A model generated the notes under the pieces. The model was not told the DNA's origin and ran no database searches. It saw only the letters and a program-made list of their open reading frames with translations. Both the position numbers and the translations under genes were made by a program. This document shows positions 25,419-34,668 of a stretch of DNA of 64,000 nucleotides, piece by piece. This DNA comes from Allobosea sp. Root483D1 (GTDB lineage: Bacteria; Pseudomonadota; Alphaproteobacteria; Rhizobiales; Beijerinckiaceae), in contig NZ_LMJW01000015.1 in assembly GCF_001429505.1 (NCBI RefSeq), forward strand, positions 1 through 64,000, given 5' to 3'. Each line of letters begins with the position of its first letter. Within the stretch, counting starts at the first letter, position 1.

Positions 25419-27623
25419 ATGCCCGAAACCAATCGCGCCTCAGCGCAGATTGCGCCCGCGCAAAGCGGTCCCAATCTCTGGTCCGAATATGAGATCGAGG
25501 CGAAGACTTCGCTCACCGATCGCGTCCTGCGCAATCTCAAACACGGCGACGCCTTCGCTGTGATGGACGCTCATGGCGACATCGGGACGGTAAGCGAAAC
25601 TGCGGAAGGTCTGTTCTATCGCGACACGCGCTTTCTCTCGCTGCTTGAGTTGCGAGTGGAAGGGAAGCGCCCGTTGCTTCTGAGCTCCGCTGTACATGAG
25701 GACAAGGCTGCGCTGTCGGTCGAACTCACAAACCCCGATTTGCGTATCGGCGATGTCCGGTTGCCGCGGGACACCATCTTTCTTCATCGCACCAAACTCC
25801 TTTGGCGGGCCGTCTGCTATGAGCGGATCAACGTCAGAAACTTCGGGCCCGTGCCGCTGAAGCTGCGCATCGACCTACTGTTCGGCGCCGACTATCATGA
25901 CATGTTCGAGGTCCGCGGAACGCAGCGCCTGCAACGCGGGGCAAGCACTGCGGAGGTGATCGGCCCCGACCGGGTCGAATTCTGCTATATCGGCCTTGAT
26001 CAGATCGAGCGCCGGACCATCATCGAAGCAAGCCCGGTTCCGGTGGTGATCGACCGCCATCGTATGACGATGGAAGTCGAGCTCGGATGCGACGAACAGC
26101 GGTCGCTTTTTCTGACAGTCTCCTGCCTAGATGTCGCGGAAAAATCATTGCCGCCGGTGAATTTTTTCGCGGCGTACCGCGAGACGCGGCGGGCGCGGCG
26201 CGGCGCTACGGCCCAGATCGCAACCGTGACGACTTCGAGCCACGCGTTCAACGAGATGCTGTGCCGGGCCAAATCAGACGTCTACACACTGATCACCTGG
26301 GGGGAGCACGGGCCGTATCCCTATGCCGGCATTCCTTGGTTCAACACCGTATTTGGACGCGACGGCATCATCACGGCGATGCTGATGCTTTGGATCGATC
26401 CTGAGATCGCGCGCGGAGTGCTGCGAACCCTGGCTGCGACGCAGGCTCCGCTGGTCGATCCGGACGCAGACGCTCAGCCGGGCAAAATCCTGCACGAGAT
26501 GCGACACGGCGAGATGGCGAGGCTGCGCGAGGTGCCGTTCGGGCGCTACTACGGCACGATCGACGCGACCCCGCTTTTTCTGATGCTGGCGGGTCAGTAC
26601 CTTGAACGGACCGGCGACCTTGCCACGATCCAGGCGATCTGGCCCAATATCTGCTCAGCGCTGCGCTGGCTTGACGATTATGGCGATCGTGACGGCGATG
26701 GGTTCATAGAATACGCCCGAGCTCGTCAGAGCGGACTTGCAAATCAGGGCTGGAAAGACTCGCATGATGCAGTTTTCCATGCCGATGGAAGCGATGCCCC
26801 AGGGGCTATCGCCCTCTGCGAGGTCCAAGCCTATGCCTACGCCGCCAAGCAGCACGCTTCCGTGATGGCGCGCCGACTCGGACACACCGACATGGCGTCG
26901 CGGCTAACGAACGAAGCAGAGCGTCTTCGCGGCAACTTCGAAAGCGCCTTTTGGTGCGAGGAACTTGGGACCTATGCGCTCGCGCTGGATGGCAGCAAGC
27001 GGCCCTGTCTCGTCTCGGCATCGAATGCCGGGCACGCGCTTTTCGCCGGCATTGCGGCGCCGGATCGGGCTAAGCGGGTTGCAGCGAACTTGCTCGCGCC
27101 CGCTGGCTGCAGTGGCTGGGGCATTCGTACTCTAGCCATGGGAGAACCTCGCTATAATCCGATGTCCTATCACAATGGCTCGGTATGGCCGCACGACAAT
27201 GCGCTGATCGCAATAGGGCTTGGCCGGTACGGCCTTAGGACTGAGGCGAGCCGCGTCTTCTCGGCGATCTTCGACGCCGGCAGACATCAAGACATGTCGC
27301 GCCTGCCGGAATTGTTCTGCGGGTTCACCAGGAAGCCGCACCGCGCGCCGACACCTTACCCCGTCGCCTGCGCGCCGCAGGCCTGGTCGGCGGCGGCGGT
27401 TTTCGGCCTGCTTGGAGCTTGCCTGGGCCTAGAGCTCAAACATGAAGAGGATGAGATCGAGTTCCATGAGCCCGTCATGCCCGATTTCCTCGATGAGGTC
27501 GTGATCCGGAACCTTCGGCTCGGCGCGTCGCGCGCCGATGTGAGGCTCCATCGCTATGGCTCCGACGTGACCGCCAATGTCCTGTCGCGCGATGGCAGCG
27601 CCAAGATCTTGATCTCGAAATAG
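25419..27623 (+). CDS. Amylo-alpha-1,6-glucosidase (GDE family), 734 aa
   Basis: Bacterial glycogen-debranching-type enzyme with the N-terminal GDE_N_bis domain (about residues 45-240: LKHGDAFAVMDAHGDIGTV... GLFYRDTRFLSLLELRVEG) and a C-terminal (alpha/alpha)6 catalytic domain (from about 300). Motifs include GIPWFNTVFGRDGIITAMLM, QGWKDSHDAVFHADG and MSYHNGSVWPHDNALIA, where the catalytic acidic residues of this glucosidase fold occur. It hydrolyses alpha-1,6 branches of glucans. It starts 15 bases after the GT4 gene, so MFS-GT4-GDE form one operon. Confidence 0.9.
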   Translation: MPETNRASAQIAPAQSGPNLWSEYEIEAKTSLTDRVLRNLKHGDAFAVMDAHGDIGTVSETAEGLFYRDTRFLSLLELRVEGKRPLLLSSAVHEDKAALSVELTNPDLRIGDVRLPRDTIFLHRTKLLWRAVCYERINVRNFGPVPLKLRIDLLFGADYHDMFEVRGTQRLQRGASTAEVIGPDRVEFCYIGLDQIERRTIIEASPVPVVIDRHRMTMEVELGCDEQRSLFLTVSCLDVAEKSLPPVNFFAAYRETRRARRGATAQIATVTTSSHAFNEMLCRAKSDVYTLITWGEHGPYPYAGIPWFNTVFGRDGIITAMLMLWIDPEIARGVLRTLAATQAPLVDPDADAQPGKILHEMRHGEMARLREVPFGRYYGTIDATPLFLMLAGQYLERTGDLATIQAIWPNICSALRWLDDYGDRDGDGFIEYARARQSGLANQGWKDSHDAVFHADGSDAPGAIALCEVQAYAYAAKQHASVMARRLGHTDMASRLTNEAERLRGNFESAFWCEELGTYALALDGSKRPCLVSASNAGHALFAGIAAPDRAKRVAANLLAPAGCSGWGIRTLAMGEPRYNPMSYHNGSVWPHDNALIAIGLGRYGLRTEASRVFSAIFDAGRHQDMSRLPELFCGFTRKPHRAPTPYPVACAPQAWSAAAVFGLLGACLGLELKHEEDEIEFHEPVMPDFLDEVVIRNLRLGASRADVRLHRYGSDVTANVLSRDGSAKILISK

Positions 27624-27990
27624 TTGAGAGTACGAAAGAAACTTCGAACTTCTCCGGCCTACGCTTCAGAACAAAGCCGTGCAGGTTCCGGTCGGCGCAT
27701 AAGCGGCAGGTTTTATTTCCCGTATAGCAACAAGAGCGCCTCACGCGTTCGCTATGCGGAACCCGAAAGCGCCGGAAACCTGACCACATCCGGTGAAAAG
27801 TTTGAAAGGCCAGCCAAGTCGTGAGGCAGTTGGGTCGGGCCGTCCGTCTGTTGGCAGCAGGCGAGGCAAATGTCGCTCGGTCACGGCTATAACCTTCACT
27901 CATCGTCAGCCGGGCCGCCTGCGGAACATGCATGATCGGTGTGGGTATTGCTAGGAGGTCGCAGGTCCAAAGCCTTTTAAGGAGGAGATG
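27624..27990. other. Intergenic region upstream of DUF768 copy 2
   Basis: About 365 bases without a gene. A partial EcfG-like site (GGAAC 27923-27927, 16-base spacer, GGTA) lies 45-68 bases before the DUF768 start, one base short of the pattern seen elsewhere. Confidence 0.3.
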
Positions 27991-28245
27991 ATGTCAGAAC
28001 GCGCAATCAGTTTTGTGGAGTTTTGGCTTATCGACCGGATTAAGCCTGACGTATTTCACGATGAGGAAGGTCCAGCGGAGCGCAATAAGTATCTTGCTGG
28101 ACAGCTCATCCTGGATGCTGGTTCCGCAGGTATTCAGCCGCATGAGATCGAGGAAGAATATCCCGATCTTAACAGAACCATCGCGGAAGCGATGGAGGAG
28201 GCGGCCGACGAGGAAGCAAAACGCGCTATTCTCGAAGATGAATAA
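27991..28245 (+). CDS. DUF768-family protein (copy 2), 84 aa
   Basis: The minimal-length DUF768 protein of the window: MSERAISFVEFWLIDRI, FHDEEGPAERNKYLAGQLILDAGSAGI and EIEEEYPDLNRTIAEAM, ending in an acidic helix. The first 65 residues are clearly related to copy 1 at 769 and more distantly to copy 3 at 28688. Tandem ATGs occur at 27988 and 27991; the second gives better spacing from AAGGAGG. Function unknown. Confidence 0.8.
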   Translation: MSERAISFVEFWLIDRIKPDVFHDEEGPAERNKYLAGQLILDAGSAGIQPHEIEEEYPDLNRTIAEAMEEAADEEAKRAILEDE

Positions 28246-28687
28246 GTGGTCGTTTCGGCACGAAAAATATCGCTATTGCGCCTTCGGCTGACCGTTAGAG
28301 CGACGCTTGGCCCCTTGCGGCTAATGGTGGTAAAATCGCGTGTACTGACCAGCACACATCGTCAGATGCGGCGCCCGACAGCTTCAGTGCCGGTTCCGTT
28401 CTCGGTACAAGCCGTTCAGCTCACGAGGTTGAGGCCATGGGCACCCTTGCAGGTGGCCTGCTGGTTGCTACGCCAAAGAACTTCGTTTGGCGCAAAGATA
28501 TATGGGGCCAGTTCTACCGCGTTGGATGAGCCGAGGATTGCCGCGGAAACGACGAGACGGTCAGACGCCCATAGTTCGATAGTAACGTTCGCACAGTTTG
28601 CGACACTGATCGCAACCCGCCCGAGCATCTGCCGATCCTGAATGCGACGCTGAGAATGTCTAGTGCAAAAGTTCGGCTCCAATGGGG
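28246..28687. other. Gene-free stretch between DUF768 copies 2 and 3
   Basis: About 440 bases. A minus-strand frame contains ANCANVTIELWASDRLVVSA..., which might be a remnant protein, but it has no start signal and overlaps DUF768 copy 3. Nothing is firmly supportable. Confidence 0.25.
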
Positions 28688-28996
28688 CTACTTGCGAACA
28701 CCGTCTTCGCTCACCTTCCGACGGGTGCATGACATGATACGAGCGGGCCTCTCGACGCCGCCCCAATGTTCTCCGAGAGTTAACGGTGATCCCGCTAGGA
28801 TTGCCGTGATCACACCAATGAGATCGGGGAATTCGCCGACGATTTCCTCGGGCGGAATTCCGCTTCCGTTTGCAGCGATCAAGAGATGCACCGCATAATT
28901 GTCTGGCGTTTCTGTCCGGCAGGCGGAGCCGCTCGTACGGCGCTGTAAATTTCTGGACAGCCAATCTTCAACAAAACCGACTGCTCGCAGCGACAT
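28688..28996 (-). CDS. DUF768-family protein (copy 3, divergent), 102 aa
   Basis: Shares with the other copies the start pattern (MSLRAVGFVEDWL), a central helix (LLIAANGSGIPPEEI) and the signature VGEFPDLIGVITAIL, but has lost the FHDEEGPAER segment and carries a different, Arg/Ser-rich C-terminus. GAGAGGCGCG precedes the ATG. It is on the opposite strand to copy 2, 443 bases away; the tail may reflect decay. Function unknown. Confidence 0.65.
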   Translation of the reverse strand: MSLRAVGFVEDWLSRNLQRRTSGSACRTETPDNYAVHLLIAANGSGIPPEEIVGEFPDLIGVITAILAGSPLTLGEHWGGVERPARIMSCTRRKVSEDGVRK

Positions 28997-29139
28997 CGCG
29001 CCTCTCCAGGGATTAGGGCTCTCCGCTCAGAATGAGCAACGCGTATGCCGGCGCGATAACATTTGATTTGCGAGTTCAGTGCGCTGCCGTACCAAGCAGC
29101 GCCCGGCAGTGCCTTCGTGCTGGCATGCGCTAGGCATGC

Positions 29140-29870
29140 TTGGTGACCTTCCTCAAGGCGAGGGACACGCAAAGCGGTCCTCCCATCATCGAAAGCGGCA
29201 TGCCGATCGACGTGCTGTTTACCGATGTGGTCATGCCGAGGCCGTTGCGTAGTCCCGAGCTGGCCGTCAGGCGCGTGAAGGCCTTTCCGAAATCGCCGTC
29301 CTCTCCACCTCCGGCTATACGGACAACGCCATCATCGGTTGCGGACGCATCGATCCTCGGGTCGAGCTCCTCAGCAAGCCCTATACACGTAAGGCATTGG
29401 CACGGAGGCTGCGCCATGTTCTGGCCAATCGCCCCGAGCGCAAGCCCGGCCGAGACCGCGCCCGTGATGGTGGATGACACCGCCGACCGGCCGCGCGCCT
29501 TGCGGATTCTGTTAGTCGAGGATGACGCGCTGATGCGAATGACGACGGCCGATATGCTGACCGACCTCCGGCATGAGGTCATCGAAGCCGGCGATGGCAC
29601 GCAGGCTCTGCCCGGGTTTGAGGCCCAGAGGATCGATCTGCTGATTACTGATATCGGCTTGCCTGGCATCTCGGGAACCGAGTTGGCGAAGGCGGCACGA
29701 GCGGGTAACGCGAGTCTGCCGGTCATTTTCGCGACGGGCGCGGCGCGACACCATCGTCCAACGGCGAGATATCCGCGGCGATTCCGGGTGCGGTCTTCCT
29801 CCACAACCATACAGCATCCCCGGCCTGATCGAGGCGATCGAGACGCTGAACAGGAGGCGAGCCGACTAGG
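29140..29870 (+). pseudogene. Tandem receiver-domain remnant of a hybrid kinase/response regulator
   Basis: Two broken receiver domains in series. The first starts in one frame (MPIDVLFTDVVMPR, with the phospho-Asp region) and continues after a shift near 29280 in another (EIAVLSTSGYTDNAIIGCGR... VELLSKPYTRKALARRLRHVL). The second reads well from about 29490 (LRILLVEDDALMRMTTADML, phospho-site LLITDIGLPG) to VIFATG. It then needs two more shifts to reach NGEISAAIPGAVFLH and PYSIPGLIEAIETLNRRRAD. Upstream kinase domains are absent. At least three frameshifts, so non-functional. Confidence 0.8.
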
Positions 29871-29882
29871 TACGCCACGGTC

Positions 29883-30176
29883 TCATTTGCCGGAAACCTG
29901 GTCGGCGACCCTGTCTTTCGCACGCTGCGGGAGCAGCGTCATGACGAGAATGAATGCCGCGAGCAGAAAGCAGACGCCGTTGGTGATAATCAGCGGCCAT
30001 TCGCGAAGGCCGACTCCATAGGCGGTCCAGAGCGCGAAGCCTGTTGTCGTGAACCTGTACATCACCGGCGAGATCGCCTGCGTGTCCCTCGTCCGGACGA
30101 TCCGCCAGGCCTGCGGGATGAAGCTTGCCATCGAGCAGATGGCCGCCAGGCTGCCGATGATCGTGATCCAGCTCAT
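29883..30176 (-). CDS. SemiSWEET sugar transporter, 97 aa
   Basis: A 97-residue three-helix protein of the SemiSWEET (MtN3/saliva, PQ-loop) family: IIGSLAAICSMASFIPQAWRIVRTRDTQAISPVMY contains the PQ motif (IPQAW), followed by a second helix (FALWTAYGVGL) and third (WPLIITNGVCFLLAAFILVMTL). Dimers move sugars across the inner membrane down a gradient. Start at 30176, 7 bases after the brkB stop, so the two genes are in one operon driven from the EcfG-like promoter at 31348-31372. The setting suggests movement of a sugar connected with the neighbouring trehalose/glucan genes. Confidence 0.9.
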   Translation of the reverse strand: MSWITIIGSLAAICSMASFIPQAWRIVRTRDTQAISPVMYRFTTTGFALWTAYGVGLREWPLIITNGVCFLLAAFILVMTLLPQRAKDRVADQVSGK

Positions 30177-30183
30177 CTTAAAT

Positions 30184-31317
30184 TCAATCCTTGCGGTCGG
30201 CGACATCCGCCCCGCGCAGCCCGAGGGGCGCCGGCGGGCCTCGCGTTGTGTCTCTATCGGTCTGTCGTTCCGACTCGGCGTTCAGCTCGGCACCGACCAG
30301 AATGATCGTGGCCGAGATCCACATCCACATCATCAGGCCGATCGCGGCGCCGACCGTGCCGTAGGTCTTGTCGTAATCTTCGAAATTCGCCACGTACCAG
30401 GAGAAGCCGATCGAGGCGACGATCCAGACGAGGACGGCGACGACCGCACCGGGGCTGACCCAGCGCCATTGCGCCTGATCGCGGCTCGGTCCGAACCGGT
30501 AGAGCACTGCCAGGCCGGCTGCGAGAACGACGATCAGCACCGGCCAGCGCCCGATCTGGATCAGCGGCTCGGCGACCGATCCGAGATAGAGACCCTCGAG
30601 CAGAAGGGGGATGGCGACGACCGCAAAGCCGCCGACTAGGGCGAAGATTAACATACCGGCGGTGAAGGCGAGCGAGATCAGATTGAGCGTCATGAAGCCG
30701 CGCTTTTCGTCCTCGCCATAGGCGATGTTGAGGGCGTCGAACATCGCTTTCATCCCGGCATTGGCGCTCCATATGGAAAGAGCGAGGCTGAGGATGAGGG
30801 ATAGTCCAAGCTCGCCTCCGCCTTGAGCTGTGAGCTTGAGAGCCTGTTCGCGGATGAGCTCGTAACCGTCCTCCGGCATCATAGTCGCCAGGGCCGAGAG
30901 GTGCTCGACAACGGTTTCGGGCGAGGCGATCAGCCCGTAGAGGCTGACAAAGGCGGCAAGGGCCGGGAACAGGGCGAGCAACCCGTAGAATGTCACGCCC
31001 GCAGCCACTGCGAGCACGCGGTCGCGGTCCACTTCGTAGTAAGTGCGCTTGGCAATGTCGTACCATCCCGCCGGCGGGATATCGGCGGGTGAGACGGCGT
31101 CGTCACCATCGCGCGATCGCAGCGGGCGTCCCGCTTTTTCCCGCTGCTCGCGATTGGAGCTGCTGCCACCTGCTAAGCCAGGCAGGAGGAAAAGGGCCAG
31201 CGCCGCTCCAAGCCCGATCAAGCCGAGATCCCTGGCCGCCCCGCGCAGGCCGGCCTCCAACTGCTTGCCATCCAAGCGCTTTTTACGTGAACCTGATTGT
31301 TTCGAGACTTTGATCAT
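30184..31317 (-). CDS. YihY/BrkB-family membrane protein, 377 aa
   Basis: YihY/BrkB family (formerly mis-called ribonuclease BN): after a basic N-terminus and one helix (LIGLGAALALFLLPGLAGG) comes the domain start YYEVDRDRVLAVAAGVTFYGLLALFPALAAFVSLYGL. Five more helices follow, with SIWSANAGMKAMFDALNIAYGE and a final WMWISATIILVGAELNAE. Start at 31317 is chosen because longer starts would include promoter sequence. Function of the family is poorly known. First gene of brkB-SemiSWEET and divergent from glgE. Confidence 0.88.
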   Translation of the reverse strand: MIKVSKQSGSRKKRLDGKQLEAGLRGAARDLGLIGLGAALALFLLPGLAGGSSSNREQREKAGRPLRSRDGDDAVSPADIPPAGWYDIAKRTYYEVDRDRVLAVAAGVTFYGLLALFPALAAFVSLYGLIASPETVVEHLSALATMMPEDGYELIREQALKLTAQGGGELGLSLILSLALSIWSANAGMKAMFDALNIAYGEDEKRGFMTLNLISLAFTAGMLIFALVGGFAVVAIPLLLEGLYLGSVAEPLIQIGRWPVLIVVLAAGLAVLYRFGPSRDQAQWRWVSPGAVVAVLVWIVASIGFSWYVANFEDYDKTYGTVGAAIGLMMWMWISATIILVGAELNAESERQTDRDTTRGPPAPLGLRGADVADRKD

Positions 31318-31347
31318 CGTGACCGACGGGAGAGAGCGTTCGTCGGG

Positions 31348-31372
31348 AACGCTCGCCCGGCCGCCGTGTTCC
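31348..31372 (-). promoter_or_regulatory. EcfG-like promoter (GGAAC-N16-CGTT) for brkB-SemiSWEET
   Basis: Minus strand GGAAC at 31372-31368, CGTT at 31351-31348, spacer 16; 31 bases before the ATG at 31317. The site is nearly symmetric: the plus strand reads GGAAC-N16-TGTT. Confidence 0.65.
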
Positions 31373-31420
31373 GCGTCACGAGCTGACGATGCCAGGCCAT
31401 AAATCAAGACGTCTTCGTTT

Positions 31421-31445
31421 GGAACCCGCTCTGGACCTCCCGGTT
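31421..31445 (+). promoter_or_regulatory. EcfG-like promoter (GGAAC-N16-GGTT) for glgE-treS-glgB
   Basis: GGAAC 31421-31425 and GGTT 31442-31445, spacer 16, 28 bases before the GTG of glgE; back-to-back with the brkB promoter. Confidence 0.65.
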
Positions 31446-31473
31446 CTTCTGAGGTGCCAAGATCGAGGGTGAT

Positions 31474-34400
31474 GTGCAAAGCGGCTCAGCTGGAACTCCG
31501 CGGATCTACTATCTGCATCCGACTTTTGGTGGCGGACCCGAGACCTGGGACGGCCATCTCCAACGCGCTCAGGGACTAGGCTTTTCTCACGTGCTTTTGG
31601 CGTGGCCCTTTTCTGCCTCGGACGATCTCTTCCTGACTCATGACATCGAGTCGATCGGCGGGCAGGCAGCGTCCGGCGTACTGGTCAAGCTGACCGGGCA
31701 ATGTCGCGCACATGGCCTGCAGCTCTGGATCGATCTTACGATCGATCGGGCCGACGGCACGGGCCCTTTCGTCGCAAAGCGCGAGAATTGGTGGCACAAG
31801 GCCGAAGCGGTCAGTCTCGATCCTCGCACGATCCACCGCCAGCATGAGCGAGCCGCGCGCTTTGCCGATGAGGCGGTGCGCCGGGAACTGACCTCGTTCT
31901 GGCAGGACCGCCTGCTGCGTTGGCAGGAGGGCGGCATCAGCGGTGTCCGCTGCCACGACGCCGGCGATCTCAATCTCCAGCTATGGCAGGACATCCTTCA
32001 GCCGGTGCAGGACGCGCAGCCGTCTTTTACCGCCTTTGGCTGGATGCCGGGGCACCCGCGGCGGGCCCTGGTCGAGGCCGGCAAGGTTTTCCAGTTCCTA
32101 CCCTCGTCGGTGGCGTGGTGGACGGGTGGCGCACACTGGCTGGCGCAGGAGTACAATGACCTTTCCGGAAGCGCGGCACTGATCGGCTTTCCCGAGGACC
32201 CGTTTGGCAAACGCATCACCGAGCCGGCCGCCATCAATCTCGATCGCCGGCACAGCCTGGCGGTGAGTGCGGCAGCGTTGCTGGCCGATGGCTGGCTCAT
32301 GCCGATGGGTTTCGAATTCGAAATGGAGGCGCCCTTCATCGAGGCCCGTCGAGAGGATTTCGAGGAAGCCTTCTCGCACAGGACGGACGAGCTTCAGGAG
32401 CAGATCCGGGCGCTCAACGGGGCTCTGGCGACTCAATCGGTCGCAGGGCACCGATCGATGCGAGGGCTCGAACTCCGCAATGATTTCGCCGCGATTGTTC
32501 GTGTCGAGAACCAGCGCCCTGCTCGCCTCGTGCTGCTCAACCGGGATCCGATCAACGCGTGCGAGCCCCAGATCGACCGGCTGGCGGCAAAGGTCGAAGC
32601 GAGGCCGGAAGAGACGAATGTCGAGCGTCATCTCCCAGCGGCTGCAGGCACGCTGATCGCGCTCTCAGCCACCCGGCCGGTGCAGAACGATGCCGTCGCG
32701 TCGCTGCAGGAGCGGATACGACTCGATGCCGACAGGCTGGCCATCGAGGCCGTGACACCAGCGGTCGACAATGGTCGCTTCGCGGTCAAACGCACGGTCG
32801 GCGACCTCGTCGCGGTCGAGGCCGACATCTTCAGCGATGGGCACGATGTGCTCGCGGCCGAGCTGCGCTGGCGCGCCGCCGACGAGAGCGAATGGTCGCG
32901 CGCGCCGATGAGCTTTCTTGTCAACGATCGCTGGCACGGCGAATTTCCGCTGCTCCGGACCGGCCGCCACGTCTTTGCGATCGTCGCCTGGTGGAGCGAG
33001 TTCGGCACCTTCCGCCGCGATCTTGGCAAGAAGCACGAGGCGGGGGTGCAGATCGCGCTCGAACTTAGGGAAGGGCGGCTCATCCTCGAAAAATTTGCCG
33101 CGACCGCGTCAGCTGCCGACAGGCCGATCATCGAGAGGCACCTGCAGCGGCTCGACGAAGCGGACAGTGATCAGGTCGCCATCCTGCTCTCGGGCGCGCT
33201 CGGGAGCGCGATGGAGCGCGCCGATCCTCGGCCCCATGCCGTCAGCTCCGAGATGTACCCGGTCGATGCCGATCGCGAGGCGGCATCATTCGCGAGCTGG
33301 TACGAGCTCTTTCCGCGCTCGATCACCGATGATCCGGCGCGCCATGGCACGTTTCGCGACGTCATTGGCCGCCTCCCCGCGATCAAGGCGATGGGCTTCG
33401 ACGTGCTTTATTTCCCGCCGATACACCCGATTGGGACAACCAATCGCAAGGGCCGCAATAATACGCTGACCCCTGCGCCCGACGACCCCGGCAGCCCCTA
33501 TGCCATCGGCTCGCCGGAGGGGGGCCACGACGCCATCCATCCCGAACTTGGTACGGCCGAGGATTTCCGCGCGCTCGTCGACGAGGCAGCTAAGCACGGG
33601 CTCGAGCTGGCTCTCGACTTCGCCATCCAGTGCTCACCCGATCATCCCTGGTTGCGCGAGCACCATGACTGGTTCCAGTGGCGGCCGGACGGCTCGATGC
33701 GCTATGCCGAGAACCCGCCGAAAAAGTACCAGGACATCGTCAATGTCGACTTCTATGCGTCCGGCGCGATTCCCGGGCTCTGGCTGGCTCTGCGCGACGT
33801 TGTCCAGCACTGGGTCGACCAGGGCGTCCGGATCTTCCGGGTCGATAATCCGCACACCAAGCCCTTCCCATTCTGGGAATGGCTGATCGCCGATATCCGT
33901 TCGCGCGATCCGGGCGTCATCTTCCTGTCTGAAGCCTTTACCCGTCCCAAGGTGATGTATCGCTTGGGCAAGGTCGGCTTCACTCAGTCCTACACTTACT
34001 TCACCTGGCGCAACAGCAAGGCAGAGCTGACGGAATATCTGACGCAGCTCAACGCAGCGCCGGTGCGGGACCTGTTTCGGCCACACTTCTTCGTGAACAC
34101 CCCCGACATCAATCCGGTCTTCCTGCATAACTCAGGGCGGCCGGGCTTTCTGATCCGCGCGGCGCTGGCTGCGACATTGTCCGGCCTGTGGGGCGTCTAT
34201 TCCGGCTTCGAGCTTTGCGAGGCCGCGGCGATCCCCGGCAAGGAGGAATATCTCGACAGCGAAAAGTACGAGATCAAGCCGCGGGATTGGCAGGCTCCCG
34301 GCAACATCATCGCGGAGATCACCCGGCTCAACCAATTGCGGCGCAGCCACCCGGCGCTGCAGAGTCATGTCGGCCTGACCTTCTACGACGCCGCGAACGA

Positions 34401-34668
34401 CAACATTCTCTTTTTCGGCAAGCGCGCCGGCACCGCGTCCGAGATCATCCTGGTCGCGGTCAATCTCGATCCGTTCGGCGTGCATGCCGCTTCAATCGAG
34501 GTGCCGCTCTGGGAGTTCGGGCTGCCCGATCACGGCACAGTCGCCGCAGAGGACTTGATGCGCGGCACCCGCTTCGACTGGCATGGCAAACGGCAGACGA
34601 TCCGGCTCGATCCGCAGGACACGCCCTTCGCGATCTGGCGCATTACGCCGGGGAGCAAATTCCAATGA
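31474..34668 (+). CDS. glgE: GlgE, alpha-1,4-glucan:maltose-1-phosphate maltosyltransferase with an extra GH13-like domain, 1064 aa
   Basis: GlgE adds maltose from maltose-1-phosphate to alpha-1,4-glucan. The C-terminal ~650 residues are canonical: [43 protein letters not shown], nucleophile Asp791 in [18 protein letters not shown], acid Glu820 in FLSEAFTRP, and Asp878 in NTPDINP. The first ~370 residues form an additional GH13-like barrel ([18 protein letters not shown]...) in which the catalytic region reads GVRCHDAGD, with His at the usual nucleophile position, so it is probably not catalytic. GTG start after GATCGAGGGT. Its stop overlaps the treS start (ATGA). First gene of glgE-treS-glgB. 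Confidence 0.95.
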   Translation: MQSGSAGTPRIYYLHPTFGGGPETWDGHLQRAQGLGFSHVLLAWPFSASDDLFLTHDIESIGGQAASGVLVKLTGQCRAHGLQLWIDLTIDRADGTGPFVAKRENWWHKAEAVSLDPRTIHRQHERAARFADEAVRRELTSFWQDRLLRWQEGGISGVRCHDAGDLNLQLWQDILQPVQDAQPSFTAFGWMPGHPRRALVEAGKVFQFLPSSVAWWTGGAHWLAQEYNDLSGSAALIGFPEDPFGKRITEPAAINLDRRHSLAVSAAALLADGWLMPMGFEFEMEAPFIEARREDFEEAFSHRTDELQEQIRALNGALATQSVAGHRSMRGLELRNDFAAIVRVENQRPARLVLLNRDPINACEPQIDRLAAKVEARPEETNVERHLPAAAGTLIALSATRPVQNDAVASLQERIRLDADRLAIEAVTPAVDNGRFAVKRTVGDLVAVEADIFSDGHDVLAAELRWRAADESEWSRAPMSFLVNDRWHGEFPLLRTGRHVFAIVAWWSEFGTFRRDLGKKHEAGVQIALELREGRLILEKFAATASAADRPIIERHLQRLDEADSDQVAILLSGALGSAMERADPRPHAVSSEMYPVDADREAASFASWYELFPRSITDDPARHGTFRDVIGRLPAIKAMGFDVLYFPPIHPIGTTNRKGRNNTLTPAPDDPGSPYAIGSPEGGHDAIHPELGTAEDFRALVDEAAKHGLELALDFAIQCSPDHPWLREHHDWFQWRPDGSMRYAENPPKKYQDIVNVDFYASGAIPGLWLALRDVVQHWVDQGVRIFRVDNPHTKPFPFWEWLIADIRSRDPGVIFLSEAFTRPKVMYRLGKVGFTQSYTYFTWRNSKAELTEYLTQLNAAPVRDLFRPHFFVNTPDINPVFLHNSGRPGFLIRAALAATLSGLWGVYSGFELCEAAAIPGKEEYLDSEKYEIKPRDWQAPGNIIAEITRLNQLRRSHPALQSHVGLTFYDAANDNILFFGKRAGTASEIILVAVNLDPFGVHAASIEVPLWEFGLPDHGTVAAEDLMRGTRFDWHGKRQTIRLDPQDTPFAIWRITPGSKFQ

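Noticed and set aside
27923-27947. EcfG-like site before DUF768 copy 2
   Set aside because: GGAAC-N16-GGTA lacks the conserved final T, so it was not counted with the other promoters.
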